DNA of 64,000 nucleotides from Chitinophagales bacterium 33-2 (GTDB lineage Bacteria; Bacteroidota; Bacteroidia; Chitinophagales; Chitinophagaceae). The stretch lies in assembly GCA_002050435.1 (NCBI GenBank), contig MWYV01000028.1, forward strand, positions 1 to 64,000, in the 5' to 3' direction. The position numbers and the translations under genes are program-made. Of the stretch, positions 1-9,465 are shown piece by piece (the stretch's first letter is position 1; the number at the start of each line of letters is the position of its first letter). A model generated the notes under the pieces. The model was given only the letters and a program-made list of their open reading frames with translations, did not search any database and was not told where the DNA came from.

Positions 1-271
1 GAACAAAAACCAGGCAAGTCATTTCCTTGACCGAATTCATTTTGATATTTGATAAAAGATGTTGGGTTTTTTTGTAATTCATCCTTTGCATAAAGAACTG
101 CCTGCCAAACGGCCTGGCGCATAACGTACTAATATACGAACATTTTTCACTATCCGAAAGTCCCGCGTTTTAGCATATAAACCTGGGGCCCAGCCTGAAA
201 TAGTTGCGTATTTTGAATTGTATAAATGGGTTTTGGGAAGATTTGAAAAATCTGATAACGGAAAAACGAAG

Positions 272-1465
272 TTACCATGGGAGCTTGTCCAGCGGGCTCT
301 GGATGGCCGTCAGGCTTTTAACACTCACATGGGTATACCGCAAAGTTGTCTTCATGCTCTGATGACCCAGTAATTCCTGTATATATCTAATATCGGTTCC
401 GCCCTCCAGTAAATGGGTGGCATAGGAATGCCGTAGCGAATGGATGCTGCCTCTCTTCTTTACTTTTGCCCTGATCTTGGCATTGGCCAGCACAATCTGC
501 GCACTCCGCGTGCCATAGGCTCCTCCTCCCACACCTTCAAATAAATAATCCTTCGGACGGTAAACTTTAAAATATTCCCTCAGCGTTTCCAGCAATACCT
601 TGCTCAGGGGAACGATCCTACTCTTCTTGCCCTTTCCCTCCCGCACATGAATCGTCATCCGCTTTGAATCAATATCCAACACTTTTAAATTAACCAGCTC
701 ACTCACCCGCAACCCAGCAGAATAAGCTGTCATCAACAAGGCCTTGTGCTTCAGATTTTCTACGCTCCTGATGATCTGTACAACCTCTTCCTCCGCCAAT
801 ATATCTGGTAGTAACTGTGGCTTTTTTGGACGTGGAAGATCATAAAATTCTACTTCCCGGTTTTCTACTTTCTCAAAAAAAAATTTAAGGGCACTCACCG
901 TGGTGTGAACATGAGTTTCACTGTATTTCTTAAATTTTAACAGCCATAATAAATAGGAGAGTACCTGCTTTTTCTCAAGATCTTGCACATTCGCCTGCCC
1001 AAGCAGCCTTAATAAATATAAAAATTCGGTTGAATAGGTCCTGATCGTATTCGGACTATAACCTTTCAACACCAACATCTCTTTAAACTCTTTAAATGCT
1101 TTTAGATTGAAATCTGAAAGCGGAAACTCAATCAGCATTTTGGATTTTACTTTCGTCAGCTTTTTTTTGCTGGATAACATCAGGTGCGGCTTCCTTTGTT
1201 CCAGGTATTTTTTTAATTCAGAAGTTTCAATAAAAACATCCTTCAAATGATTCACCAACAGCTCGTAGCTTGCCCTTTCCAGTGGTAAATACCAGACCCG
1301 GTGCGTCCTGCTCCATTTAACACCCGGAACCATCTTGATCCTATTATATAAGGCGCGGACAGAAAAATAAATACCCATATTTTCCTGGTCCCTGTGGAAA
1401 AATGGCTTTAATGCAATCATGTATCCTTTTCTCTGCAAATTTCTTAAACAGATCTTCCAAACCAT
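272..1465 (-). CDS. Tyrosine-type recombinase/integrase (XerC/D-like)
   Basis: A 397-residue site-specific recombinase that cuts and rejoins DNA through a tyrosine. All catalytic residues are visible: Arg253 in GLRVSEL, Lys in the following GKGKK beta-hairpin, HSLRH with His342 and Arg345, His368 in LLGHQ, and nucleophile Tyr377 in LRYTH. A SAM-like core-binding region spans about residues 115-205. The first ~90 residues form an unusual extra domain ending near the motif HRVWYLPL, not present in XerC/XerD, which are about 300 aa. It is isolated in the window: no excisionase, phage gene or tRNA lies beside it, and no flanking repeat was recognised. An internal Met16 is an alternative start. 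It could be a remnant of an integrated element or a chromosomal recombinase with unknown targets; the family call is secure, the substrate is not. Confidence 0.93.
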   Translation of the reverse strand: MVWKICLRNLQRKGYMIALKPFFHRDQENMGIYFSVRALYNRIKMVPGVKWSRTHRVWYLPLERASYELLVNHLKDVFIETSELKKYLEQRKPHLMLSSKKKLTKVKSKMLIEFPLSDFNLKAFKEFKEMLVLKGYSPNTIRTYSTEFLYLLRLLGQANVQDLEKKQVLSYLLWLLKFKKYSETHVHTTVSALKFFFEKVENREVEFYDLPRPKKPQLLPDILAEEEVVQIIRSVENLKHKALLMTAYSAGLRVSELVNLKVLDIDSKRMTIHVREGKGKKSRIVPLSKVLLETLREYFKVYRPKDYLFEGVGGGAYGTRSAQIVLANAKIRAKVKKRGSIHSLRHSYATHLLEGGTDIRYIQELLGHQSMKTTLRYTHVSVKSLTAIQSPLDKLPW

Positions 1466-1647
1466 GAGGCATTAACCCATTTACTGGTTATTATGATCCG
1501 TAATTGCTGTGGGATAAAACACATTTTATACGACAAATCCAGCCTGTAACTTAAAAGGATTAATGAGAACATCATTCAATATCTACATCACGTGGAAGAA
1601 AATTTATGCTGAATTCTTTCACAAGAAAAATGTATCAACTTTTGAGC

Positions 1648-1675
1648 AAAAAAAACCACCCGGAAAAGGGTGGCC
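1648..1675 (-). terminator. Rho-independent terminator after the M1 peptidase gene
   Basis: Six-base stem CCACCC/GGGTGG (1656-1673) with a six-base loop, followed on the minus strand by eight T residues. It lies about 20 nt beyond the stop codon of the M1 peptidase gene and closes the hupE-like/M1 operon. Confidence 0.85.
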
Positions 1676-1694
1676 TCATTAGCTATTCAAATAA

Positions 1695-4070
1695 TTAAAA
1701 TCCGCGTTTCTCCTGTGCTTTCTGCATTGGATTAATGCCTGAAGATTGTCCTCTACCAGCCTGTCTTGCTTTAAACACATCAAACCTTCGGGGCGGCGCA
1801 GTGGTTCCTCCCCATACATTGTTCGATTCATCAATGTCCGCTGTTTCTTTCATCGGATCAAGCAAAATTCCGGTTACCTGTTTATCCTTGCTGAAAAATT
1901 TGGTCACCCTGTTTTCATTCAGCCGCCATACCTGTGCAGGAATTTTTTCTACCTCTTTAGTTCCATCAGCATAAGTCCATTCAATAATGATGGGCATAAC
2001 CAAACCACCTTTATTCGAGAAATGCAATTCATAAAAATGTTTTTGCTGTATCTGCTGCTTTGTTGCGTCATCAACAACCTCCATCCGCGCAGGTAAATTC
2101 ACCTGGTAGAGTGATGTATCAACCGGTTCAAATCCGCGCGAATAACGCCAGTAAAAATCTCTTAACGATGTATCAATGTTCGAATAAAAACGGATCGAAG
2201 TATCCATCCTGTTTCTTTGTTTACTGATATCTTCCACTACGCGCTGGGGACCAGCAACTCTTTGCATCACCACCTGCTCGCCCAATCGCTGGGGTATGGC
2301 TGCTTCCACATTGGCTACAGCATATTTTACCGAATCCAGAGAAATGTCAACAGCATCAGTGCTGTAAAACCACCCGCGCCAGTACCAATCCAGGTCTTCC
2401 GCACTGGCATCTTCCATGGTTCTGAAAAAATCTGCTGGCGTTGGATGCTTGAACGCCCATCTTCTCGCATATTCTTTAAATGCATAATCAAACAATTCCC
2501 TGCCCATAATGGTTTCGCGTAAAATGTTCAGGGCCGTTGCCGGCTTGCCATACGCATTATTTCCAAAATGAACGATGTTCTCACTGTTGGTCATAATGGG
2601 CTCAAGTTGTTCCTTTGGCAAACGCATATAATCAACAATGCCTGCTGCCGGACCCCTGCGGGAAGGAAACCGTTCATCGAAAGTTTCCTGGGCCAGGTAT
2701 TGCACAAAAGAATTCAACCCTTCATCCATCCACGTCCATTGTCTTTCATCACTGTTGATGATCATGGGGTAGTAATTATGGCCCACTTCATGAATGATCA
2801 CACCTAGCATTCCATATTTTACATCTTCTGAATAAGATCCATCAGCATTTGTTCTTCCAAAGTTGAAACAGATCATCGGGTATTCCATACCGTTAGATGC
2901 TTCTACACTGATGGCAACCGGGTAAGGGTAGGGGATGCTGAAATCTGAATATACCTTTAAAGTGTGCGCCACTGCCTTAGTAGAATAGCGGCGATACAGG
3001 TTATAAGCTTCTTTAGGATAATAACTCATGGCCATCACCTTCTTGCCTTCCACCATTACAGGCATGGCATCCCAAATGAATTTGCGGCTGGAGGTCCAGG
3101 CAAAATCACGTACATTATCTGCTTTATAGATCCAGGTTTTTGTACCTTTTCTTTTTTGTTTTTCCGCAGCCTTTGCCTCGTTCAGTGTTACCATTTCAAC
3201 AACATCTTTTGCATTCTGTGCACGCTGCCAGCGGGCCAGTTGTGTAGGCGTAAGTACCTGTGCATAATTCAAACATTCACCTGTACTGCCCACCATGTGA
3301 TCGGCCGGTACAGTCATCTGCACCCGAAAGTTGCCAAAGGTCAAAGCAAATTCACCTCTGCCGGTAAATTGCTGGTTCTGCCATCCACCATAATCGTTGT
3401 AAACCGCCAGGCGGGGATACCATTGTGCAATTGTAAAAAGATGATTGCCATCTTCAGCAAAATATTCATATCCACCTCTGCCACCCATACTCATGCGGTC
3501 AGGGATCTTATAACTCCAGTCGCATTTAAAAATAAATTTTTGTCCTGGTTTTAATGGTTGCGGCAATTCAATACGCATCATCGTTTTATTGATGGTATAG
3601 TTCAATGGCTTGTTCAATGCATCAGTAAGTTTTGATATGATGTGCCCATATCCATTATCCGCATTCTTGTTTTGCATATTCAGCAATTGTTGCGCAGTGG
3701 CCTGTGCAGGCATGCCGTTGCTGGTTTGATAATTGGCATTATTTACCGAGCTGTGTTCATTTTCATCCAACTGCACCCAGAGGTACTTCAGTATGTCGGG
3801 TGAATTGTTATAATAAGTTACCGTTTCACTTCCAGTGATCGTTAGTTTAGTTTCATCCAAAGTGGCTTTGATATCATAATCACACCGCTGTTGCCAATAA
3901 CCTGGACCAGGCGCACCGCTGGCAGACCTGTATTGATTTGGCGTAGGCAAACTAGTGCCCAACTGTTCAAACTTATTTCCATGGTTGGAATTCGGGTTGT
4001 TTTGAATGTTTTGAGATTGCCCAACATTCATTGTTGCTACAGCAATAAAAAACAAGAAAACTTTCTTCAT
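1695..4070 (-). CDS. Secreted M1-family zinc metallopeptidase
   Basis: Aminopeptidase-type gluzincin, probably periplasmic or surface-exposed. The zinc site HEVGH is at residues 435-439 and the third ligand Glu458 in WMDEGLNSF, 19 residues on; the upstream GMEYP motif (402-406) stands where M1 enzymes have the N-terminus-binding GxMEN. (Numbering counts from an upstream in-frame codon at 4094; subtract 8 for the start used.) The ATG at 4070 is preferred because it begins directly with the signal peptide MKKVFLFFIAVATMNVGQSQ. The N-terminal beta-sandwich contains a YWQQ motif shared with the second M1 peptidase at 44.5 kb, so the two are paralogues. It follows a HupE/UreJ-like gene by 38 nt in one operon and ends in a strong terminator. 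The substrate is unknown. Confidence 0.9.
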   Translation of the reverse strand: MKKVFLFFIAVATMNVGQSQNIQNNPNSNHGNKFEQLGTSLPTPNQYRSASGAPGPGYWQQRCDYDIKATLDETKLTITGSETVTYYNNSPDILKYLWVQLDENEHSSVNNANYQTSNGMPAQATAQQLLNMQNKNADNGYGHIISKLTDALNKPLNYTINKTMMRIELPQPLKPGQKFIFKCDWSYKIPDRMSMGGRGGYEYFAEDGNHLFTIAQWYPRLAVYNDYGGWQNQQFTGRGEFALTFGNFRVQMTVPADHMVGSTGECLNYAQVLTPTQLARWQRAQNAKDVVEMVTLNEAKAAEKQKRKGTKTWIYKADNVRDFAWTSSRKFIWDAMPVMVEGKKVMAMSYYPKEAYNLYRRYSTKAVAHTLKVYSDFSIPYPYPVAISVEASNGMEYPMICFNFGRTNADGSYSEDVKYGMLGVIIHEVGHNYYPMIINSDERQWTWMDEGLNSFVQYLAQETFDERFPSRRGPAAGIVDYMRLPKEQLEPIMTNSENIVHFGNNAYGKPATALNILRETIMGRELFDYAFKEYARRWAFKHPTPADFFRTMEDASAEDLDWYWRGWFYSTDAVDISLDSVKYAVANVEAAIPQRLGEQVVMQRVAGPQRVVEDISKQRNRMDTSIRFYSNIDTSLRDFYWRYSRGFEPVDTSLYQVNLPARMEVVDDATKQQIQQKHFYELHFSNKGGLVMPIIIEWTYADGTKEVEKIPAQVWRLNENRVTKFFSKDKQVTGILLDPMKETADIDESNNVWGGTTAPPRRFDVFKARQAGRGQSSGINPMQKAQEKRGF

Positions 4071-4108
4071 GTTGTTGTATTTAGTAAGGTTCATTTTGTA
4101 TAAAACGT

Positions 4109-4750
4109 TTATGCTGATTGCTGATCATTATGCTGTTGTACAATGTGCCTGATTAAAGCCTGGTCATCTTTTTTACCCGGAATTCTCTCAATCGTCATTT
4201 GAAGTGCAAGTGCTAAGACTGCAGCTGAAAGGCAGATCACCCATTCACGGCGGTTCACACTTAAATATTTGACGAATAATTGTGCCAGCAAGAGGATCAG
4301 GAACACCACCAATACCTGTCCCAGCTCCAGTCCCACGCTGAAACTGAACATTGCAAAAGCAAAGCTCTGGTCAGATGCCAGAATCATGCGCAGCAAACTA
4401 GCAAAGGCCATCCCGTGGATCAGTCCAAAAAACAAGGCAAACATATAATTCAACCGCACGGTGCGCGGGGTAAAGGTTTTCTGAAAAAGGTTCGACAGTG
4501 CGGTTATAACAATAGTAAGTGGAACGAAAAATTCAACCCATGCTACCGGAAAAGCAATTATGTTCAGGCTGGTTAAAGCGAGCGTGATGGAGTGGCCCAG
4601 GGTAAAGGCAGTTACCAGTATCAGCACCTGTTTCCAGTCGCGAAGCATGTAAATTGCTGAAAGTACGGCTATAAAAAGCAGGTGATCGAGGGCATCGGTA
4701 CTGATGATATGATCCCATCCAAACGAAAAGTAAAACCCAAAATCATTCAT
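4109..4750 (-). CDS. HupE/UreJ-family membrane protein
   Basis: A 213-residue polytopic membrane protein with about six hydrophobic segments. Conserved polar positions inside the membrane are typical of the HupE/UreJ family (nickel/cobalt-type permeases or metallochaperone-like proteins): GWDH near residue 12, LDHLLF at 21-26, LGHS at 51-54 and LIHGMAFA at 110-117. The cytoplasmic tail is charged. It is the first gene of a probable operon with the M1 metallopeptidase and is divergent from a DUF6702 gene 135 nt away. The family's link to metals suggests a role in supplying metal to, or working with, the secreted zinc peptidase, but this is inference from context. Confidence 0.85.
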   Translation of the reverse strand: MNDFGFYFSFGWDHIISTDALDHLLFIAVLSAIYMLRDWKQVLILVTAFTLGHSITLALTSLNIIAFPVAWVEFFVPLTIVITALSNLFQKTFTPRTVRLNYMFALFFGLIHGMAFASLLRMILASDQSFAFAMFSFSVGLELGQVLVVFLILLLAQLFVKYLSVNRREWVICLSAAVLALALQMTIERIPGKKDDQALIRHIVQQHNDQQSA

Positions 4751-4884
4751 AGCAATTCCACGGAAGATGGTAAAATTGGGTCATCTTTAACCCTTCATCA
4801 TCAGCATCTTCCTGTTTTAACCTTTAAAACTGTTGATCGTTGAAAATAAGTCAGACTTTTGTAGCATAAAAAAATTCTTTGCCG

Positions 4885-5472
4885 ATGGTAGTAATATTAA
4901 ATAAGTGGTTGATGTTCGCGGGTCTGTGGTTTTTTAACGTAAGCGGAGTAGCAACACCCGGAAACAATGCACAGGTAATTGCCAATAATATATATGGAAT
5001 GAAGTCTGCCCAGGTGGTAAACGATCCAGACCTACATCCTTTTTATGTTTCTAGTTTTGAATTTAACCATAACAGCCGTGTTAATAACCTGGAGATCACC
5101 TGTAAAATTTTTGCAGACGACCTGGAAGCAGTGTTGAAGTCAAAGTTTTCTATTCCTGTTGATCTTTCTGTTGAGGCCAATAAATTAGTGAATGAAAAAT
5201 TGATCAGTGCCTATATAAAAGAGCATCTTGCTTTGTCGGTAGACGGAATATTAATGGCCATGCAATTCCTGGGTTTTGAAAAAGATAAAGATGCCGTGTA
5301 TTGCTACCTGGAGATCACTGATGTAGTTTCTTTAAAAAAGCTCGATGTCAAAAACTCCATGCTTTACGATGGATTTAAAGAGCAGGCCAATATTATGCAT
5401 GTGATTGCCAATGGCAAGCGGCAAAGCAGTAAACTTGACAATCCAAAACAGGATGTAAGCTTTCAGCTGTAA
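4885..5472 (+). CDS. DUF6702 family protein, probably exported
   Basis: About 195 residues with a hydrophobic N-terminus ending near a V-S-G-V-A stretch, so probably exported. The core begins with HPFYVSSFEFNHN, followed by a region reading LEITCKIFADDLE, which is characteristic of the DUF6702 family of Bacteroidota. No catalytic residues can be named. The ATG at 4885 is preferred over a TTG two codons earlier. The gene is divergent from the hupE-like/M1 operon. The same gene trio is, as far as I recall, frequent in Bacteroidota, which suggests a shared but uncharacterised role. Confidence 0.78.
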   Translation: MVVILNKWLMFAGLWFFNVSGVATPGNNAQVIANNIYGMKSAQVVNDPDLHPFYVSSFEFNHNSRVNNLEITCKIFADDLEAVLKSKFSIPVDLSVEANKLVNEKLISAYIKEHLALSVDGILMAMQFLGFEKDKDAVYCYLEITDVVSLKKLDVKNSMLYDGFKEQANIMHVIANGKRQSSKLDNPKQDVSFQL

Positions 5473-5492
5473 TTTGATCGCCTTAAATCTAA

Positions 5493-6818
5493 TTAGCTGC
5501 TACTGCCAGGTCGCGCTTCTTTTTGTTCTTCCATGTCGGCGATGATCTCTTCGGAAGGAATGACAAGGATCTTATCAATGCGATGTCCATCCATATCCAT
5601 AATTTCAAATTGAAAACCTTTCCACTCCAGTTTATCACTGGTTTGCGGAATTCTTTCCAGTTCATGTAAAATACAGCCGGCAAGGGTATCATAATCCTGT
5701 TCACCTTCTTCTATCAGTTCAACCTTGCAGAAAAAGCGGAGAAAATCATAAAATGGAATCTGCGCATCAATCAGGTAACTTCCGTCATCACGCAGCGTGA
5801 TCTCGTAATCTTCGGCATCATCTGGCTGGGGTACATCACCAATAATGGCCGACAAAATATCATTCAGCGTAATCATGCCCTGGATGCTTCCATATTCATC
5901 AACAATAAAACAGGAGTGGATCTTGCTTTCCCTAAACTTTTCCACCACCTGGTAGGCTGAATTATTTTCAGGAACAAAAAGCGCAGGCTTCATCAGTTCT
6001 TTAAAAGGAACTTTATCATCGGTAACATAAATATCTTTCAGTGAAACTACACCGCGCATGTTATCAATCTCCCCTTCACAAACCGGGTAAATATTATGTG
6101 GTTCATCCATGATCTTTTCGCGGATCATTTCTTCCGTATCAGAAGCATCGAACCAGATAATATCACTCCTGTGCGTCATTAAAGATGTGATGTTTCTGTC
6201 CCCAAGGTGAAAAACCCTTTCAATGATCTGGTGCTCTGCTTCCTGGATGGCGCCGTGTTCGGTACCCTCACTAATAATGGCTTTGATCTCCTCTTCCGTT
6301 ACCTGGTTGTCGTTGCTTTTTAAATTAAAAAGTTTCAGGATCACAAAGATCGACTTACTCAAAAGCCAGATAAACGGGTGAGCGATATAGCCAACGATCC
6401 GCATGGGGCGGGCCATAAATTTTGAAATGGCTTCCGGACGTGATAATCCAATTCTTTTTGGTACAAGTTCCCCGAGGATCAGGGTAAAATAGGTAACGAT
6501 GATCACTATAATGGCAGTGGCAAGTCCATTGCTGTATCTTGCCAAAGCAGGAATATCATTGAAAAATGCAATCAGGCCGCCGGAAAGTTTTTCTCCTGAA
6601 TAAATACCGGTTAAAATACCAATCAGGGTAATGCCGATTTGAACCGTGGATAAAAAATTATCAGGATGATTGGCAAGTTCCAATGCTTCTTTCGCACTTT
6701 TGTTGCCTTTGTTTGCCTGTGCTTCCAGCCGTGGTTTGCGGGCGGAAACCAGCGCAATTTCTGCCATCGAAAAAATTCCGTTCAACAAGATCAGCCCCAG
6801 CAATATAAAAATTTCCAT
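5493..6818 (-). CDS. CNNM/CBS-domain transporter-like protein (HlyC/CorC family)
   Basis: A 441-residue inner-membrane protein. The N-terminal CNNM (DUF21) domain, residues 1-190, opens with the family signature GIFSMAEIALVSARKPRLE and holds three or four membrane segments. A CBS pair follows at about 205-335 (LMTHRSDIIWFDA... and the second repeat ending in GMITLNDILSAIIGD), and a CorC_HlyC transporter-associated domain lies at 350-430 (YDTLAGCILHELERIP). The family is linked to magnesium and cobalt efflux or tolerance; the older name hemolysin is misleading. The gene begins directly after the stop codon of the PAP2 gene with no gap, so the two are probably co-transcribed. It converges with the DUF6702 gene, 20 nt apart. 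Confidence 0.92.
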   Translation of the reverse strand: MEIFILLGLILLNGIFSMAEIALVSARKPRLEAQANKGNKSAKEALELANHPDNFLSTVQIGITLIGILTGIYSGEKLSGGLIAFFNDIPALARYSNGLATAIIVIIVTYFTLILGELVPKRIGLSRPEAISKFMARPMRIVGYIAHPFIWLLSKSIFVILKLFNLKSNDNQVTEEEIKAIISEGTEHGAIQEAEHQIIERVFHLGDRNITSLMTHRSDIIWFDASDTEEMIREKIMDEPHNIYPVCEGEIDNMRGVVSLKDIYVTDDKVPFKELMKPALFVPENNSAYQVVEKFRESKIHSCFIVDEYGSIQGMITLNDILSAIIGDVPQPDDAEDYEITLRDDGSYLIDAQIPFYDFLRFFCKVELIEEGEQDYDTLAGCILHELERIPQTSDKLEWKGFQFEIMDMDGHRIDKILVIPSEEIIADMEEQKEARPGSSS

Positions 6819-7397
6819 TTATCCTTTTTGTGTGAAATTATGCCGGCCCCATCGGCGTCGGTAAACAGTGGCAGTCAACATTCCTGCCATTACACCTACA
6901 GCCGCTCCTGCCAGAACATCAATAGGATAATGTACGCCAACATAAAGTTGTGCATAAATTATACTAAATGCCCAAAGGTAAGTGAGGAAAATCCAACGGC
7001 CAACATAAGGTAATAAGGTGATGGAAGCGAATGTAGCTATTCCGAAATGATTGACAGCATGAGAGGACGTAAAACTGGAACTTATTGGACAATAGGATGC
7101 CAGTACCCTGATATACCCGATCATTTCGGCATCCCGGCAGGGTCGCAACCTGAAAACCAGGTTTTTGATGACATGACTGCTCAGCAGATCGGTTAATGCT
7201 GCAGTGCAGATGAACAGCAGTATGAACCATCCACTTTTTTTTATGTTCACGAGTGCAAAAACGCCAACGAAAAGGTAAAGTGGGATCCAGAGATTAGAGT
7301 TTCTGAGTAAAGGCATTAACTGGTCAAAAAATGAATTCTGCCATTTGTAGTTGATCAGATGTAAAACATAACGGTCGGCATCGAAAATGAACTGCAT
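6819..7397 (-). CDS. PAP2-superfamily membrane phosphatase
   Basis: A 192-residue integral membrane protein of the phosphatidic-acid phosphatase type 2 family, which dephosphorylates lipid phosphates such as undecaprenyl or phosphatidylglycerol phosphates. Motif 1 is KX6RP (K78-P86), motif 2 is SSHA (His113, in place of PSGH) and motif 3 is AQLYVGVHYPID (His156, Asp160). The arginine that normally opens motif 3 is Gln150, so phosphate binding may differ from the archetype. About six membrane spans are visible. It is the first gene of a two-gene unit with the CNNM/CBS gene and is divergent from the sulfatase gene. Confidence 0.88.
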   Translation of the reverse strand: MQFIFDADRYVLHLINYKWQNSFFDQLMPLLRNSNLWIPLYLFVGVFALVNIKKSGWFILLFICTAALTDLLSSHVIKNLVFRLRPCRDAEMIGYIRVLASYCPISSSFTSSHAVNHFGIATFASITLLPYVGRWIFLTYLWAFSIIYAQLYVGVHYPIDVLAGAAVGVMAGMLTATVYRRRWGRHNFTQKG

Positions 7398-7450
7398 GCA
7401 TAAATGCTTAGGGCGTAAAAGTAATTAATTAAATTTGAGCATTTCCAGCT

Positions 7451-9451
7451 ATGGTCAGATTGCCAAGATTAATTAAATGGACTGCTTCTGTTGTTTTTGT
7501 ACTCCTGGTTATTTTAACCATTTTTCGCCTGGTGTTTTTTCTCTGGTACCGGCCGCCCGGTTATGTATTGCCCGGATCTGCCTTCCTGATGGGATTAAGG
7601 CTTGACCTGCGCGTGGTAAGTATACTCGGGCTTTTCATGCTCCTGCTTTCAGCAATTCCATTTTTTAATCCTTTTAGAAACAGATCAACAGGCAGGTGGT
7701 GGAACATTTTTTTATCCTTTGTTTTTTTGCTGATCCTCTTTTTTTATGTGGTTGATTTTTTTCACTACGATTACCTGAAACAAAGATTAAATGCTAACAT
7801 TCTGAATTACCTGCAGGATGCTGGAATTTCCATGGGCATGGTATGGGAAACCTACCCGGTGATACCCGGAATTATTTTTATGGCTTTGCTGGTGGTGCTG
7901 GTCTATGTTTTCTTCAAAAAACTGCTTTCATTTTTTCTGCGCCGAAATCCTTTACCTCAAAAGCGCATCTGGATACGCCATGTATTGTTTGGTTTGATCC
8001 TATTCGCAGGTGTCTGGGGCTCGCTGGGACAGTTCCCGCTGCGCTGGAGTGATGTGTTTAGTTTGAAAGATGCTTTTCGTGCGCAACTGGCACTCAACCC
8101 GGTGCAAATGTTCTTCAGCACACTGTCTTTTAAGAATTCAACCTATAATGAAGCAAAGGCAAGGTCCTATTACAACCTGATGGCAGATTATCTTTCTGTT
8201 CCTGCAAGAGACAGTGCAGCCTTAAATTACCAGCGCACCCTTTACCCATCAGGCCCGATCGATCCCTCAACCAGCCCTAACGTGATTCTGGTGATCTGTG
8301 AAAGTTTCAGTTCGTATAAAAGCAGTATGTGGAATCCTCTTAATCCTTCACCTTATTTTGATTCTTTATCTGCGCAGGGAATATTTTTTGATCATTGTTT
8401 TACACCCAGTTATGGAACGGCGCGTGGGATATGGGCAACCATTACCGGCATTCCAGATGTGGAAGCCCCACGCACGGCCAGCCGTAATCCTTCCCTGGTA
8501 GATCAGCAAACCATTCTCAATGATTTCCGTAGCTACGAAAAGTATTATTTTATTGGAGGAAGCGCCAGCTGGGCCAACATGCGCGGATTGCTGGAGTTCA
8601 ATATTGAAGGATTAAAGTTGTATGAGCAGGAAGACTTCAAGTCCGAACGGGTAGATGTATGGGGCGTGAGTGATAAAAACCTTTTTCTGGAATCCAGCAA
8701 GATCCTTGCAGCGCAACAAAAACCTTTTTTTGCCATCATTCAAACTGCAGACAACCACAGGCCTTATACAATTCCTGATGCTGATCTTTCAGAATTTAAA
8801 AAGCAGCAGCTGCCAGTTGACAGCCTGAAAAAATATGGCTTTATCTCCATTGAAGAATTCAATGCCGTCAGGTACATGGATTTTTCAATCAGGAAGTTCA
8901 TGGAAGCGGCATCCAGGGAGGCTTATTTTAAGAATACGGTTTTTGTATTTATTGGCGACCATGGAATCAGGGGCGATGCGGGCACTATGTTTCCAAAAGC
9001 CTGGACAGAACAGGGCCTTACCACCGTGCATGTGCCACTGTTATTTTATTCGCCCTTACTGGAAAACGGTAAAAGACACCAGGTTTGCTCGCAACTGGAT
9101 ATTATGCCTTCCATTGCCGGATTGCTATCGGTTCCGTACACCAACACATCACTTGGAAAAAATCTTTTTGATCCTGCGTTGATGGGAAATGATTTCAAGA
9201 GTTCCAGTGCTTTTATTGCTGATCCGGATGATCATGAAAAAAAGATTGGTATGATCGCCGGAGACTATTTTTTCAGACAATCGCTTGGCAAAAATGATTA
9301 TGAACTGGTTTCTATAAGGAACAACCAGCCATTGCCGGAAGGAAGGTTTAAAGACAGTGTAAAGAATAAACTGCAGTTGTATTCAAATGCTTTTTATGAA
9401 ACCGCACGTTATATGCTGTACCATAATAAAAAAGCCGGGTCAGCACAATAA
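7451..9451 (+). CDS. LTA-synthase-like sulfatase (alkaline phosphatase superfamily)
   Basis: A 666-residue membrane-anchored enzyme. Five hydrophobic helices occupy about residues 10-190 and a periplasmic sulfatase/phosphoglycerol-transferase domain follows from about 275. Active-site features are visible: VILVICES with metal-ligand Glu284, the SYGTARG loop with the probable catalytic Thr323, and FIGDHGIRGD for the distal metal site. The architecture matches LtaS/OpgB-type enzymes. Gram-negative relatives modify periplasmic glycans or lipids with phosphoglycerol or phosphoethanolamine. The donor and acceptor cannot be read from sequence. It converges with the methyltransferase gene at 9466. 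Confidence 0.88.
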   Translation: MVRLPRLIKWTASVVFVLLVILTIFRLVFFLWYRPPGYVLPGSAFLMGLRLDLRVVSILGLFMLLLSAIPFFNPFRNRSTGRWWNIFLSFVFLLILFFYVVDFFHYDYLKQRLNANILNYLQDAGISMGMVWETYPVIPGIIFMALLVVLVYVFFKKLLSFFLRRNPLPQKRIWIRHVLFGLILFAGVWGSLGQFPLRWSDVFSLKDAFRAQLALNPVQMFFSTLSFKNSTYNEAKARSYYNLMADYLSVPARDSAALNYQRTLYPSGPIDPSTSPNVILVICESFSSYKSSMWNPLNPSPYFDSLSAQGIFFDHCFTPSYGTARGIWATITGIPDVEAPRTASRNPSLVDQQTILNDFRSYEKYYFIGGSASWANMRGLLEFNIEGLKLYEQEDFKSERVDVWGVSDKNLFLESSKILAAQQKPFFAIIQTADNHRPYTIPDADLSEFKKQQLPVDSLKKYGFISIEEFNAVRYMDFSIRKFMEAASREAYFKNTVFVFIGDHGIRGDAGTMFPKAWTEQGLTTVHVPLLFYSPLLENGKRHQVCSQLDIMPSIAGLLSVPYTNTSLGKNLFDPALMGNDFKSSSAFIADPDDHEKKIGMIAGDYFFRQSLGKNDYELVSIRNNQPLPEGRFKDSVKNKLQLYSNAFYETARYMLYHNKKAGSAQ

Positions 9452-9465
9452 CTGCAAGGATCGCA

